A DNA stretch of 34,194 nucleotides. Source: Planctomycetota bacterium (lineage in GTDB: Bacteria > Planctomycetota > UBA11346). Both the position numbers and the translations under genes were made by a program. The stretch's first letter is position 1. Every line of letters starts with the position of its first letter. Below the pieces are notes generated by a model, which worked only from the letters and a program-made list of their open reading frames with translations, was not told the DNA's origin and searched no databases. Shown one piece after another: positions 23,324 through 32,280 of this stretch. The stretch lies in assembly GCA_007695355.1 (NCBI GenBank), contig REDX01000193.1, positions 1 to 34,194 of the forward strand. Direction: 5' to 3'.

Positions 23324-23641
23324 ATGGCCCTTCCCCCAGGATCTCAACCGGCCCTGCGCAGCCCGCGCCTGAGTGGCTGCCTCCTGGGCCTTATCTGGCT
23401 GGCGATGATCCCCCTCACCGTCCTCCTCTACGCCGCCGGGATAAATGCTATTCTTTATGGCCGCGCCAGCGATGAAGCGGCCTTAAGCAACCTCGGCTGG
23501 TGGCTTATCGTCGCCGGGGCCGCCGCCACCGCCATTCTCTGCTCGTCACTGATTATGAGCATGCGCCTGCGGCGCCTGTTGGCAGAGCAGGGTGAAAGGC
23601 CGGCGGAAAAACAGCCCAGCAATGAGGCCAACGAAGACTAA
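23324..23641 (+). CDS. Small two-helix membrane protein
   Basis: 105 aa, unrecognised. Two hydrophobic segments (LSGCLLGLIWLAMIPLTVLL, residues about 17-36, and WLIVAGAAATAILCSSLIMS, about 60-79) flank a short loop with a YGRASDE turn. A positively charged MRLRRLL follows the second helix and the tail is Glu-rich (EQGERPAEKQPSNEANED). This predicts a small inner-membrane protein with a cytosolic acidic tail. The start ATG 23324 has no good Shine-Dalgarno, and the 140 bp upstream contain only the half repeat. Composition and hydrophobicity support a real gene, but no family is evident. Confidence 0.5.
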   Translation: MALPPGSQPALRSPRLSGCLLGLIWLAMIPLTVLLYAAGINAILYGRASDEAALSNLGWWLIVAGAAATAILCSSLIMSMRLRRLLAEQGERPAEKQPSNEANED

Positions 23642-23713
23642 CCCTGGCAATGCCTTGCCCGTGGCTAAGGAGGCAAGCCTTACTTAGCTGGACTCATTCC
23701 TCTAACCTCGGCT

Positions 23714-24685
23714 TTAGCGCTGTCCCAGGGCCAGACCCTCAAGCACCAAGCGCGGTGAAATATTCACCCCGAGATCGGCCCGGGCCTGCATGAGCGCTTC
23801 CAGATTGGCAAGGGTGCGCTCAACCTCGTCTGCAGCCAGATGGCGGCGCTGCTGCTCAATGGCGGCATCCAACCAATGCCGGAGGCAATTGCGCTGGCGC
23901 GCAGTGGGGGTACCGCCGGCCCAGGCCAGGGATTCCTGATTGAGGCGCTCCTGCAGATCGGCGAGGGCGGCAGCATCGTAACCCCCGCCAATTAACTCTA
24001 CCAAGGCAGCCACCGGCGGTTGCTGCTCACGGTTCAAAGGACTGCGCAGATTGGCCGCCGGCTGCGCCGCAGCGGCACTGGCCTGGCCCCCATCGAGACC
24101 ACGGGCGATAAAAATCCCAGCAAGATCACGGGAATCCAGCGGCTGTAAGCGGAAGCGCTGGGAACGGGAGCGAATGGTGGCCAAGAGGCCATCGCCCTTG
24201 GTCGAGGTCATAAGAATGCGAGTTTGCGCCGGCGGCTCTTCCAGAACTTTCAACAAGGCATTGGCCGCCTCGTGGCGCAGTCGTTCTACCTGGGGTACAA
24301 TGAATATCCGACCATGACCAAGCAGGGCAGACTCCATGCTCGCCGCCACCAACTGATCGCGGATAAGCTCTACCGGCAGCAGGGGAAGCTCGCGATCATC
24401 GGGCAGCAGTAAACAATCTGGATGCACCCCACCTGCCAGGGCCTGGCAGGACGGACACCGTCCACAGGCTTCGGCCTCTGGGCTGGGGGCATGGCAGAGC
24501 AGTGTTTTCGCCAGGGCCAGGGCAAGGGTGCGCTTGCCGCATCCCACCGGTCCATCCAAGAGCAGAGCATGGGAAAGGTGCCCGCTACCCAAAAGGCGGC
24601 GCAGTAATCCAACGGTTACCGCATTGCCGCGGAAGGCGGAGAGATTGAGAACCTGTGGTGCCGGCGCTTCTGCAGTGTTACTCAT
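23714..24685 (-). CDS. holB: DNA polymerase III delta' subunit HolB
   Basis: 323-aa clamp-loader subunit. N-terminal AAA+ domain: LSHALLLDGPVGCGKRTLAL (Walker A); a zinc module with CHAPSPEAEACGRCPSC (four Cys); HPDCLLLPDD; RIFIVPQVERL in place of Walker B; NALLKVLEEPPAQTRILMTS, the usual N.LLK.LEEPP block; and RSRSQRFRL, where the SRC motif is changed to SRS. DnaX (tau/gamma) is similar but has additional domains and is longer, so delta' is preferred. It is the last gene of the minus-strand run and starts 17 bp after the secreted hybrid gene. Its stop lies 72 bp from the convergent small membrane protein gene; no strong terminator is visible there, only a weak TTGCC/GGCAA pairing. Confidence 0.88.
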   Translation of the reverse strand: MSNTAEAPAPQVLNLSAFRGNAVTVGLLRRLLGSGHLSHALLLDGPVGCGKRTLALALAKTLLCHAPSPEAEACGRCPSCQALAGGVHPDCLLLPDDRELPLLPVELIRDQLVAASMESALLGHGRIFIVPQVERLRHEAANALLKVLEEPPAQTRILMTSTKGDGLLATIRSRSQRFRLQPLDSRDLAGIFIARGLDGGQASAAAAQPAANLRSPLNREQQPPVAALVELIGGGYDAAALADLQERLNQESLAWAGGTPTARQRNCLRHWLDAAIEQQRRHLAADEVERTLANLEALMQARADLGVNISPRLVLEGLALGQR

Positions 24686-24702
24686 GGCGCGAAGGACAAG
24701 AC

Positions 24703-26379
24703 TTAGCGGCCGCTGGCGGGAGAAAGGATTTCCCCGGGCAGCATCGGTTCTTCCACCCAGCGGATGGTATTATTCGCCAGGAAGACACCGTAGCGGGGGC
24801 CATCGCTGCCAGGGACCGGCTTGGCGGTGGCGACTAAAACCGTATTCGGCGGCGCCGGATCGGGCACCGGAAGGTAGCGGAAGCGCTCGCCGCTCACGGG
24901 GCAGTGAAAGCGATTCATTGCATTGCGATCGCGGACATAGCCATCCACCCACATACTATCAAGGCTATTGGGCCAAGTTCCCACCCGGAAATGGTAGTCC
25001 AGGACTGCCTTTCCGGTGAGATCAAGCAAACGCTCGCTGGCCGAACGGTCACCACCGATCACCGGTTCCCAACGAGGATTGGTGAAGTTTTCACTGCCCA
25101 GACCTTGATGAATAATCACCCGGGTTAGCTCCGCATCGGGGCCCACGGGATCTTCGTGGTATTCAACGCCCTGACGGCGCAGGGCGGCGATCTGTTCGTC
25201 GGCGCGCCAGCCCAACATCAAAAGGTAAGGCGCCTGGGAATTGGGAACCGCTTCGGCAGCGCGAATCTCACGACGAATCTGGGGCTGGGTTTCCGACATC
25301 CGGGCAAGGGTGGTGTACCAGGCCATGGCAGACTGATTCTGCCCCAGGCGACGATGGCTTTCCGCCACTGCAAGCACCGCCTCCGGCAACCGCGGGCGGG
25401 GGATCTCCTCATTACCCATGGCGCGCTTGAAGTACATCCCGGCCTGTTCGAGGAAGGGAATGTAGGATTGAGTAATCAGCGTGCGCTGGCCACGCACCAG
25501 CACCCGCAGAGCATCAAAGCCATCTCGGTTCTGATTAGCAAAGCGATTTTGCAGACGATCGAGGGTGTTCATCACGCCCTCCATATCGCCCACCCGCAAC
25601 TGCAGTCCTAGGTACGTATTACCGGCGACAAAAAAGCCAGCGTCGGTGAGTCGTGCATTATGGAAAATATCCCGGTAAACAGCTACCCACTTCTCGAGGT
25701 TAAACTCTTCACCGGGGGTGACGTGACGCTGCAGACGATGATCGACTTCCTCATAGCCGCCGGCGAGGCGGGCATGGAAAATCGGCCGATTCATTTGCAT
25801 CCGCACCGCCCAAGCGCCATTGAGGGCAACCTTGGCAATGGTCGAGGAAGGGAATCGGCGGCGCACGTAGCTGGCGATGGCGAGGCGATAGCGCTGCTCA
25901 ACCGGCATTGCCGACTGCGGCATTTCCCAGTCAGCGAGGGGAGGGATCGCCGGTTCTCCGGCGGCACGGGCGCGCTCGTTGGCCGAGCGCCAACGAGCGC
26001 CACGATCCATCACTAATTCAGAGTTAAAACCATCGCGACCACGGATCCATTCACTAAACCCCTGGGGCAAAAAACCCCGGAAACGTCCGCGCTCATCCCA
26101 TTCAATGGAAAGGGCGCTAAAGTAGGACCAGGGGCTGGTGACGACAAAAAGAGCATATTCACTAATTCCGGAAGTATGACGACAACCGTCGCTATCGGTG
26201 CCCATATCCGCTTCGGCGACGCCACGATAGACTTCGCTGCCGGTGCGGGCTGGGATAATGTCAGCCTGAAAGGGGCGGTTGGTAATCGGACAGATGAGGG
26301 TGCGCTTTTCGACGCTCAACCCCATAACCAGGGGTTGGAAGAGGCAGAACAAAAGCATCGGGAGAAAATAACGTGACAT
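24703..26379 (-). CDS. Secreted DUF2225-like/pseudopilin-like hybrid
   Basis: 558 aa. A signal peptide (MSRYFLPMLLFCLFQPLVMG) is followed by CPITNRPFQADIIPARTGSE and ADMGTDSDGCRHTSGISEYA, which follow the layout of DUF2225 (CPxC..F......D.D......G..P..Y.V..CP.C.YA), but most zinc Cys are lost. The middle (about residues 200-440) is helical and TPR-like, including RLTDAGFFVAGNTYLGLQLR and RLPEAVLAVAESHRRLGQNQ. The C-terminus (about 460-550) resembles type II/IV pseudopilin C-terminal regions: AVLDYHFRVGTWPNSLDSMW, DGYVRDRNAM, RFHCPVSGERFRYLPVP, PPNTVLVAT and RYGVFLANNTIRWVEEP. The start at 26379 has AAAGGTG upstream; the longer frame from 26463 would bury the signal peptide. It lies 120 bp after hemB. 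Function is unknown. Confidence 0.65.
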   Translation of the reverse strand: MSRYFLPMLLFCLFQPLVMGLSVEKRTLICPITNRPFQADIIPARTGSEVYRGVAEADMGTDSDGCRHTSGISEYALFVVTSPWSYFSALSIEWDERGRFRGFLPQGFSEWIRGRDGFNSELVMDRGARWRSANERARAAGEPAIPPLADWEMPQSAMPVEQRYRLAIASYVRRRFPSSTIAKVALNGAWAVRMQMNRPIFHARLAGGYEEVDHRLQRHVTPGEEFNLEKWVAVYRDIFHNARLTDAGFFVAGNTYLGLQLRVGDMEGVMNTLDRLQNRFANQNRDGFDALRVLVRGQRTLITQSYIPFLEQAGMYFKRAMGNEEIPRPRLPEAVLAVAESHRRLGQNQSAMAWYTTLARMSETQPQIRREIRAAEAVPNSQAPYLLMLGWRADEQIAALRRQGVEYHEDPVGPDAELTRVIIHQGLGSENFTNPRWEPVIGGDRSASERLLDLTGKAVLDYHFRVGTWPNSLDSMWVDGYVRDRNAMNRFHCPVSGERFRYLPVPDPAPPNTVLVATAKPVPGSDGPRYGVFLANNTIRWVEEPMLPGEILSPASGR

Positions 26380-26499
26380 GAAACACCTTTGGCCGTCAGG
26401 CATCAGGAATAAGAGAACCAACGCAGGGGAGCTGTGATCGCGCAGGTCCCCCGTGGTCATCACCAGAACGGTGGAATTCTAGGCTTGTCGGGCAGCCGT

Positions 26500-27498
26500 C
26501 TACCGGCGAGCTGACTTCAGCAGGCGGGCCGCATCACAGGCCCCATAAGTAAAGATCATGTCCGCCCCCGCCCGCCGCAGGCAGAGCAAACTTTCTAAAA
26601 GACAAGACTCATAATCCAGCCAGCCCTTACTGGCAGCGGCATGGAGCATGGCGTATTCGCCGCTGACATGGTAAGCCGCCACCGGGAGATCGGTTTCGGC
26701 ACGCAAACGGGCGATCACATCAAGATAGGGCAGGCCGGGCTTGACCATCACCACATCCGCCCCCTCGGCCACATCCTGAGCCAATTCGCGGCTCGCCTCG
26801 CGAACATTGGCCGGATCCATCTGATAGGTTTTCTTGTCACCGCTACGCGGTTGTGAGTCGAGGGCCTGGCGAAAGGGACCGTAAAAAGCCGAGGCATACT
26901 TGGCACAGTAGCTAATAATGCCCACCTGGTGATAGCCGGCCTCATCCAGGGCTCGGCGTATATGGCCCACCCGCCCGTCCATCATATCCGATGGCGCCAC
27001 CATTTGTGCCCCAGCACTGGCCTGCATAACCGCCATGCGGGCAAGGATGGGCAGGGTTGCATCGTTATCGATACAGCCATCGACCACCACCCCGTCGTGA
27101 CCATCGCTCGAATACGGATCCATCGCCACATCGGTAATGACCACCAAGTCAGGAAGTTGGCGGCGCAGCGCCCGCACACAATCGGGCAGCAGACCATCGG
27201 GATTGCTGGCTTCGCTGGCCAGGGGATCCTTCAGTGCATCTGGGATAACCGGGAAGAGGGCAACCGCCGGAATTCCCAAATCCCAGGCAACGGCGGCCTG
27301 GGCACAAACTTCATCGATGGAAGCGCGCACCACTCCGGGCATGGCTTCTACGGGCTGGCGCTGGCCCTCGCCGGCGCAGACAAAGAGGGGTAAAATGAGA
27401 TCGCTGGGGCTAAGGGTGGTTTCTCGCACTAAAGAGCGCCAGGCCGGACCCTGGCGATTGCGACGCGAACGCCCCAGCATCGGCAAGGTCTGACTCAT
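26500..27498 (-). CDS. hemB: Delta-aminolevulinic acid dehydratase HemB
   Basis: 332-aa porphobilinogen synthase, condensing two 5-aminolevulinates in tetrapyrrole synthesis; cytoplasmic octamer in the family. Motifs: LILPLFVCAGEGQ, the metal-region TDVAMDPYSSDGHDGVV, VAPSDMMDGRVGHIRRALDE, the first active-site Lys in SYCAKYASAFYGPFR, the Schiff-base Lys in GADVVMVKPGLPYLD, and AAYHVSGEYAML. The usual zinc-binding Cys triplet is replaced by Ala/Asp/Ser, so this is the zinc-independent (Mg2+/K+-type) class. It overlaps the S41 protease stop by four bases (ATGA on the minus strand), an unusual translational coupling of haem synthesis to an envelope protease. Confidence 0.96.
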   Translation of the reverse strand: MSQTLPMLGRSRRNRQGPAWRSLVRETTLSPSDLILPLFVCAGEGQRQPVEAMPGVVRASIDEVCAQAAVAWDLGIPAVALFPVIPDALKDPLASEASNPDGLLPDCVRALRRQLPDLVVITDVAMDPYSSDGHDGVVVDGCIDNDATLPILARMAVMQASAGAQMVAPSDMMDGRVGHIRRALDEAGYHQVGIISYCAKYASAFYGPFRQALDSQPRSGDKKTYQMDPANVREASRELAQDVAEGADVVMVKPGLPYLDVIARLRAETDLPVAAYHVSGEYAMLHAAASKGWLDYESCLLESLLCLRRAGADMIFTYGACDAARLLKSARR

Positions 27499-30320
27499 TG
27501 ACGATCCCCAACCGGCATCGGTCGTCCGGCCAAGGCAATATCCGGGCCCCAGAGGCGTAATGGCAGTGCTGCCATCACATCATCGGCGTCACTGGCAAGC
27601 AAACGCAATTCATTGAGCCCCTCTTCTAACTGGATGGTAAACTGCCGCTGGTCGCTCACGGCGCTGCCGCCGAAGGATTCCAAAGCAATCTTGCGCCGGC
27701 CCTGAAAGAGGGCGAGGTACTGAAGGTTATCATCCTCAACCCGCACCGTTACCTGGGCTTGGGGGCCCTGATAGGCAATGCCCTCTAAGGCGATCATCGG
27801 CTTGGCGACGCTGCCCTGCAGAGCTTCGAGATTCTCCTCGCCCACCGAGAGCTGCAGGGTGTGGAAAAAGGTAACCCGGTGGCGAGCATCCCGACCCCGC
27901 GGCAAATCTTCCTCACCGTGAACCTGGAGGCTGACCTGTGCCGGAGGGGTACGCTGACGATAGCCCCGGGGCGGGGTGCTGGTGATAGAGAACGGCACGT
28001 CAACGGTTACCGAAGCCCCCGGCTCCAGGGGATCCAGGGTAAAGCGCCCAGAGCGCAGACTAACAAAGGGATCGTCATCCTTGAAGACAAAGAGCTGCAG
28101 CGGCATCGATACACCATTCCCGTCATTCGTCACCGTGAGCTGCAATTGGCGATCCTGGTCTAAATGCAAGGGCGCGATGGCGGCGCCGTCTACGTCGCGC
28201 ACGGACCAGGACCAGGAGAAATGGGGGCGGGGCTCATCAGCAATGGCCACGGATACCGGCAATTTGAGAATGGGCTGAGAGCGGCCATCCTGACGCAGCT
28301 CGAGAGTGAATACCTCGTGCCCTGGATGGAGGCGGGGTGGTACCCGGAAAGGGATCACCGCCTCTACCGCATCTTGGGCCGGAATCTCGCCAACGATTAA
28401 CTCCGATTCCCACAGCGGACTGGCCAGGTCGGCGCGGATAATGCCATAAATCTGCCCGATAGCCTGGTCGCTGGGATTGTGCACTCGGAAGCGCAGTTCT
28501 GCCTCCTCACCGGGGCTGAGAGATTCGGGTCCCATATACTCCAAATTGAGCTGAGAAACCTCGGCTCCCGCGAAGGCATCGCCCCAGTGCACCGGGCGAG
28601 GGGCAGCCGCAAGGGCGGCGCTGAGGCGCTCAACTTCGATTTTTTGCCGCTCGCGCAGGGCCGGCTCCAACAGGCTTAAGGTATGGCTACGCATGCGATC
28701 TTCGAGCCAGGCCTGGGCCATTTCCGCCTGCAGGTTGGCGCCGGCGGTGGCGCGATCGAGGACATCAATAATCACCCGCGCCTCGAGATCGGGGCGGAAA
28801 TTTCGGGCCGAGATGCGGCTAGCGCGCTGGGCTTCTTCGTCTTGATGCTCGGCCACCCAGGCCAGACGCAGGGTACCTTCAGTCTCGCCCTCGGGGGCGG
28901 CGCCGATAAGGGCAAACTCAAGATCGGATTCGGCGGCAAAAGTGTAGGGAACCAAATCCACATTCCCGTTTTCATCAACGCTGCGGCGGGTCAGACGCAG
29001 ATCCGGCTGCACACCCTGGCCCTGAATGCTCACGCCGCCGGCAAGCTGGTATTCTTGAATCGTAAACTTGAGATTTGAAGCATCGACTAAGGGTCGCACG
29101 GTTTGCACCGAACCCTTACCGTAGGTGGGATTGCCAACCACCACTGCCCGTTGGTTCAGCTGCAAGGCGCCGGCGAGGATCTCTGAGGCGCTGGCGCTGC
29201 CAGGCCCCACCAAGACCACCATGGGCACTTCAGCCAGCACGACATTGCGACTTGAGGTCAGAGACTGAGGGGGCCGACCGAGACTCACCGTGCGCACCAC
29301 CTCCCGCGAATGGGTGAGAAACATATCGGCAATCATGTGCGCTTGACGCAATAGCCCACCGCCATTAAAGCGCAGATCAAGAACCAAGCCGCGCAAAGGA
29401 CCCGACTGCTGCAAAGCGGCGAGGGCGACGTAGAGTTGCCGATTACTATTGCGATTAAATTCATCGAGGCGGACATAGGCGATGCCGTCTTCCTGCCAGC
29501 TCACCAGGGTGGGCGGCTCTATGAGATCGCGCACGGTGGGAATATCGATGGGCTTTTTTTCGCCCTCACGCTCCACCGTCAAGACCACCGTGGTGCCCTT
29601 AGGGCCACGAATCCGCGATACCGCCTGGGCGAGACTGAGCCCCACCGTGGGCTCGCCATCGACGGCGAGAATAATGTCGCCATCGCGCACTCCAGCCAAC
29701 TCGGCAGGCAGGCCGGGCATCACCCGGTCAATGCGGATAATGCCCATCTCTTGATTTAGATAGGCCCCTACCCCTTGAAATTCACCGGCGATATCTTCAG
29801 AAAATTCGCTCGCCCGGCGCGGCGCCATAATCACGGTATGAGGATCAAGGGTGCTCAGCGCGCCATTGAGCATGGCATAGGCCAGTTCGCGGCTGCGCTC
29901 GGGGCTGAAACCAAAGGCCGGCAAGCCTTCACGAATGTCTTCCAATACCCGCATGACCGCACCCAGGCCATCGACACTGCCCACCGCAAATTTTTGCCGC
30001 TGGCCCTTCGCTAGAATCTCAATCTCTGCGTCTTGCCAGCGGCCCTTAAGACTGATTTCGGCCCCCTCCAGGGCTCGCAATGCCCGTTCCAGCATTACCT
30101 GAGGCTCGATGCGAGATTGGTCATAGTAAAATCGGCTGACCAATTCACCGATGGTTTGCGCCATGCGCGGGAAGGGCCGGGGGGGATCTTCCGTCGCGCC
30201 CAGGGCGCTGCGCCCGGGGGCCAATAGAATCAGACAGGCGAGGGCGAGAAGGCCCCACCAACGCAGGGAAGTCGGGGCTGGCGCCCCCTTAGCTAAGGCG
30301 GTGATTGCACACATTCCCAT
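27495..30320 (-). CDS. Long S41 (C-terminal processing) protease
   Basis: 941 aa from ATG 30320, chosen because AAGGAG lies 6 bases upstream; in-frame ATGs at 30326, 30338 and 30341 and a frame open to 30416 also exist. Order: signal/anchor WWGLLALACLILLAPG (about 21-36); helical N-domain with ALSTLDPHTVIMAP; PDZ domain (about 185-255: GVGAYLNQEMGIIRIDRVMP, LAGVRDGDIILAVDGEP); S41 domain (about 270-445) with LRGLVLDLRFNGGGLL, Ser in VGPGSASASEILAGAL (S377) and Lys in NPTYGKGSVQT (K402). The Ser/Lys dyad is intact, so activity is expected. Roughly 490 further residues include Ig/CARDB-like beta segments (SPGEEAELRFRVHNPSDQ, RQLQLTVTNDGNGVSMPLQL). This recalls the long S41 proteases of myxobacteria (from memory). 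Periplasmic or outer-envelope processing is likely. Confidence 0.88.
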   Translation of the reverse strand: MGMCAITALAKGAPAPTSLRWWGLLALACLILLAPGRSALGATEDPPRPFPRMAQTIGELVSRFYYDQSRIEPQVMLERALRALEGAEISLKGRWQDAEIEILAKGQRQKFAVGSVDGLGAVMRVLEDIREGLPAFGFSPERSRELAYAMLNGALSTLDPHTVIMAPRRASEFSEDIAGEFQGVGAYLNQEMGIIRIDRVMPGLPAELAGVRDGDIILAVDGEPTVGLSLAQAVSRIRGPKGTTVVLTVEREGEKKPIDIPTVRDLIEPPTLVSWQEDGIAYVRLDEFNRNSNRQLYVALAALQQSGPLRGLVLDLRFNGGGLLRQAHMIADMFLTHSREVVRTVSLGRPPQSLTSSRNVVLAEVPMVVLVGPGSASASEILAGALQLNQRAVVVGNPTYGKGSVQTVRPLVDASNLKFTIQEYQLAGGVSIQGQGVQPDLRLTRRSVDENGNVDLVPYTFAAESDLEFALIGAAPEGETEGTLRLAWVAEHQDEEAQRASRISARNFRPDLEARVIIDVLDRATAGANLQAEMAQAWLEDRMRSHTLSLLEPALRERQKIEVERLSAALAAAPRPVHWGDAFAGAEVSQLNLEYMGPESLSPGEEAELRFRVHNPSDQAIGQIYGIIRADLASPLWESELIVGEIPAQDAVEAVIPFRVPPRLHPGHEVFTLELRQDGRSQPILKLPVSVAIADEPRPHFSWSWSVRDVDGAAIAPLHLDQDRQLQLTVTNDGNGVSMPLQLFVFKDDDPFVSLRSGRFTLDPLEPGASVTVDVPFSITSTPPRGYRQRTPPAQVSLQVHGEEDLPRGRDARHRVTFFHTLQLSVGEENLEALQGSVAKPMIALEGIAYQGPQAQVTVRVEDDNLQYLALFQGRRKIALESFGGSAVSDQRQFTIQLEEGLNELRLLASDADDVMAALPLRLWGPDIALAGRPMPVGDRQ

Positions 30321-30621
30321 CTTCATCTCCTTCTCCATCATCGAGTCGCTGTGCTCGAGACAACGAGCCCAGACGGTCCACCCAAATCCCCAAGCGGCGG
30401 CGCTGGACCATCCCAACGAGCCACCCTAACCTTTACCAGCCTATGGCCCTTCGCAACCAGAGGAATACTGACGAGGTGTACCAACTGTGGGACCGCAGAC
30501 AAACGGCCCCTTAGGCCGACGGGGCCGCCTCAATCAAGATGAAGCACACGACGACAGGGGGCAACAGGGGAAACCGGGCGAGGCGAGAAAGGAGACGACA
30601 AAAAGGGTGCATCTGACAGAC
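30321..30621. other. Intergenic region, S41 protease leader
   Basis: 301 bp between the phosphatase gene stop and the S41 protease start, both on the minus strand. It holds the terminator-like hairpin at 30504-30527 and, nearer 30320-30500, presumably the promoter of the protease-hemB unit. A TTGCGA at about 30455 (minus strand) could be a -35 box, but no acceptable -10 follows at proper spacing. The segment 30540-30621 is purine-rich on the plus strand with no gene visible. Confidence 0.45.
30504..30527 (-). terminator. Possible terminator of the HDOD-phosphatase operon
   Basis: CGGCCCC (30504-30510) pairs with GGGGCCG (30521-30527) across a 10-base loop. On the minus strand the stem is followed by TTTGTCTG, a short T-rich tract. 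It lies 95 bp downstream of the phosphatase stop, so it could end that transcript. The T-tract is weak. Confidence 0.4.
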
Positions 30622-32280
30622 TCAGGGCGGGCCAGCACCCTCTTCACTGACGCTAATCGCCAGCAGGGTAACGTCATCGCCAAGGGCCTTACCGCCGGCA
30701 TAAGTTCGCATATCAGTCATTAAGCGCTCGATGGTGGCGGCCGCGGGAAGTCCCTGCCGGTGAGCGCTCTTGAGGCTTTCGGCCATAGCATCTTCGCCCC
30801 ACCAATCGCCGTCGTCGTTAAACGCCTCGGTAATGCCATCGGTATAGAGCAGCAGAATATCCCCTGCCGATAGGGGCAGGGCGGCGCTTTCTTTGACTTG
30901 TGAGCTCGGCAAAATGCCAAGCGGCGTGCCCGAGCTGTGCAACCACTGCAATTCGCCGCCATGAATCAGGGCCAGCGGATTATGACCGGCGCTGGCATAG
31001 GTAAACGTCATCGCCTGGGGATCGACTTCAACCGCCGCGCAGGTCATAAAACGCCCCGAGCGCATATGATATAGACCCTGATTGAGGGCTTCCAAGGCAT
31101 GGGCGAGATTGCGACTATTGCGAAACTGATATTGCACCATGGCATGGGCAGCGGTGGTAAAAAGGGCGGCGCCCAGGCCATGCCCGGTGACGTCACCGAT
31201 CATCGCCACCAAGCGCCCGTCTCTCTCCATCCAGGTATAGTAATCGCCGCCAGTCTCCTCCGAAGCCACGGACATGCCGCTAATCGATAATCGCGGCACA
31301 TTGGGCATAGCATCGGGCTGCATCCGCGCCTGCACCTGACGGGCCACCTCCATATCCCGGCGGATGCGTTCGCCCTCTACCTGGGCTTGGACCAATAATA
31401 GGTTATCCAAGGCGATGGTGGCCATATCGCAAACCACCGTCACCAAGCGTTCATCGTCCTTGGTAAAGCGGTTCTGAGGATTCGCCAAGAGCACCACCCC
31501 ATGCCGGCGATCACTGGAAATCAGGGGCAGGGCGAGGATGCCGGTGAGGGTTACCCCCTCGTGGTCAAAACGCAGTTCTTGCCGCAGGCGACCAGCATGG
31601 AGCCGCAGATTCTGTCCACTTTCCAATACCGCATCCACCAGGCGCTCGCCGCTGCGCGTGCGCAGAGCATCTATATGACTCGAGTTTAAACCCCAGGACA
31701 CCGTCTCTTCAAGATCGCCAGCTGAATTCAAGATGAGAATGGCCCCAACGTCCGCCTGCACGGTTTCGAGAATGCACTGCATGATTTCGGTTAGCAGTAC
31801 CTCGATATCAAGATGCTGGAGAAGTCGGCCGGCGGCAATAAGACGCTCGGATTGAAGATGCATGTGCCGCAGTTCACGCAGGGTCTGTTCGTGATTATTG
31901 ACACCCATCAGGGTGGGGCCAAGCAGCGCGGCGATCAATCCAACCGCGCTGCGATCATAATCCGCCGTGGTAATGCTCAGCAGACCAATCGGATCTCCCT
32001 GGTGATAAAGTAGATGACAACCTGGAGGAGGATCCAATAAGATATCTTCGGCAGGCAAGTCTTCGGCCTCGGATTCGCAACCGATGGCTGCCACCGGATA
32101 AAAGACCATGGAGGTGGTTTCTATCAGCCACAAGCGGGCGGGGTGAGCACCGACCCGCGCCAGCAATTGCTCAACGCGATGCAACAGCATCTGCGAGCTT
32201 TCAACCCCCACCAAGGCATCTGCCACCTGCGCTAGAGTCATCCCATCCCAGCCCAGCATTTCAGCGACTTGCTCCGGCAT
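30622..32280 (-). CDS. GAF-GAF-PP2C (SpoIIE-type) phosphatase
   Basis: 552-aa soluble signalling phosphatase. Two GAF-like regions are inferred: one degenerate (about 25-135, with LARVGAHPARLWLIETTS) and one clearer (about 155-300, with LLTEIMQCILETVQADVGAI, TGILALPLISSDRRHGVVLL). A helical linker (VEGERIRRDMEVARQVQARM) leads into a PP2C/SpoIIE catalytic domain (about 325-548): EETGGDYYTW, VAMIGDVTGHGLGAALFTTA, ASAGHNPLALI, SGTPLGILPS, LLLYTDGITEAFND and LGDDVTLLAISV. The metal-binding Asp residues are present. Such RsbU/SpoIIE phosphatases usually dephosphorylate anti-sigma antagonists; none is encoded here. Its start overlaps the last base of the HDOD stop (TGATG), so the two are coupled. 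Confidence 0.92.
   Translation of the reverse strand: MPEQVAEMLGWDGMTLAQVADALVGVESSQMLLHRVEQLLARVGAHPARLWLIETTSMVFYPVAAIGCESEAEDLPAEDILLDPPPGCHLLYHQGDPIGLLSITTADYDRSAVGLIAALLGPTLMGVNNHEQTLRELRHMHLQSERLIAAGRLLQHLDIEVLLTEIMQCILETVQADVGAILILNSAGDLEETVSWGLNSSHIDALRTRSGERLVDAVLESGQNLRLHAGRLRQELRFDHEGVTLTGILALPLISSDRRHGVVLLANPQNRFTKDDERLVTVVCDMATIALDNLLLVQAQVEGERIRRDMEVARQVQARMQPDAMPNVPRLSISGMSVASEETGGDYYTWMERDGRLVAMIGDVTGHGLGAALFTTAAHAMVQYQFRNSRNLAHALEALNQGLYHMRSGRFMTCAAVEVDPQAMTFTYASAGHNPLALIHGGELQWLHSSGTPLGILPSSQVKESAALPLSAGDILLLYTDGITEAFNDDGDWWGEDAMAESLKSAHRQGLPAAATIERLMTDMRTYAGGKALGDDVTLLAISVSEEGAGPP

Noticed and set aside
23642-23713. Possible bidirectional terminator between the small membrane protein and holB
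   Set aside because: Only a loose TTGCC/GGCAA pairing with a long loop and no T-tract on either side.
27861-30427. Several open plus-strand frames antisense to the S41 protease
   Set aside because: They are Arg/Gly/Pro-rich shadows of a well-supported protease frame.
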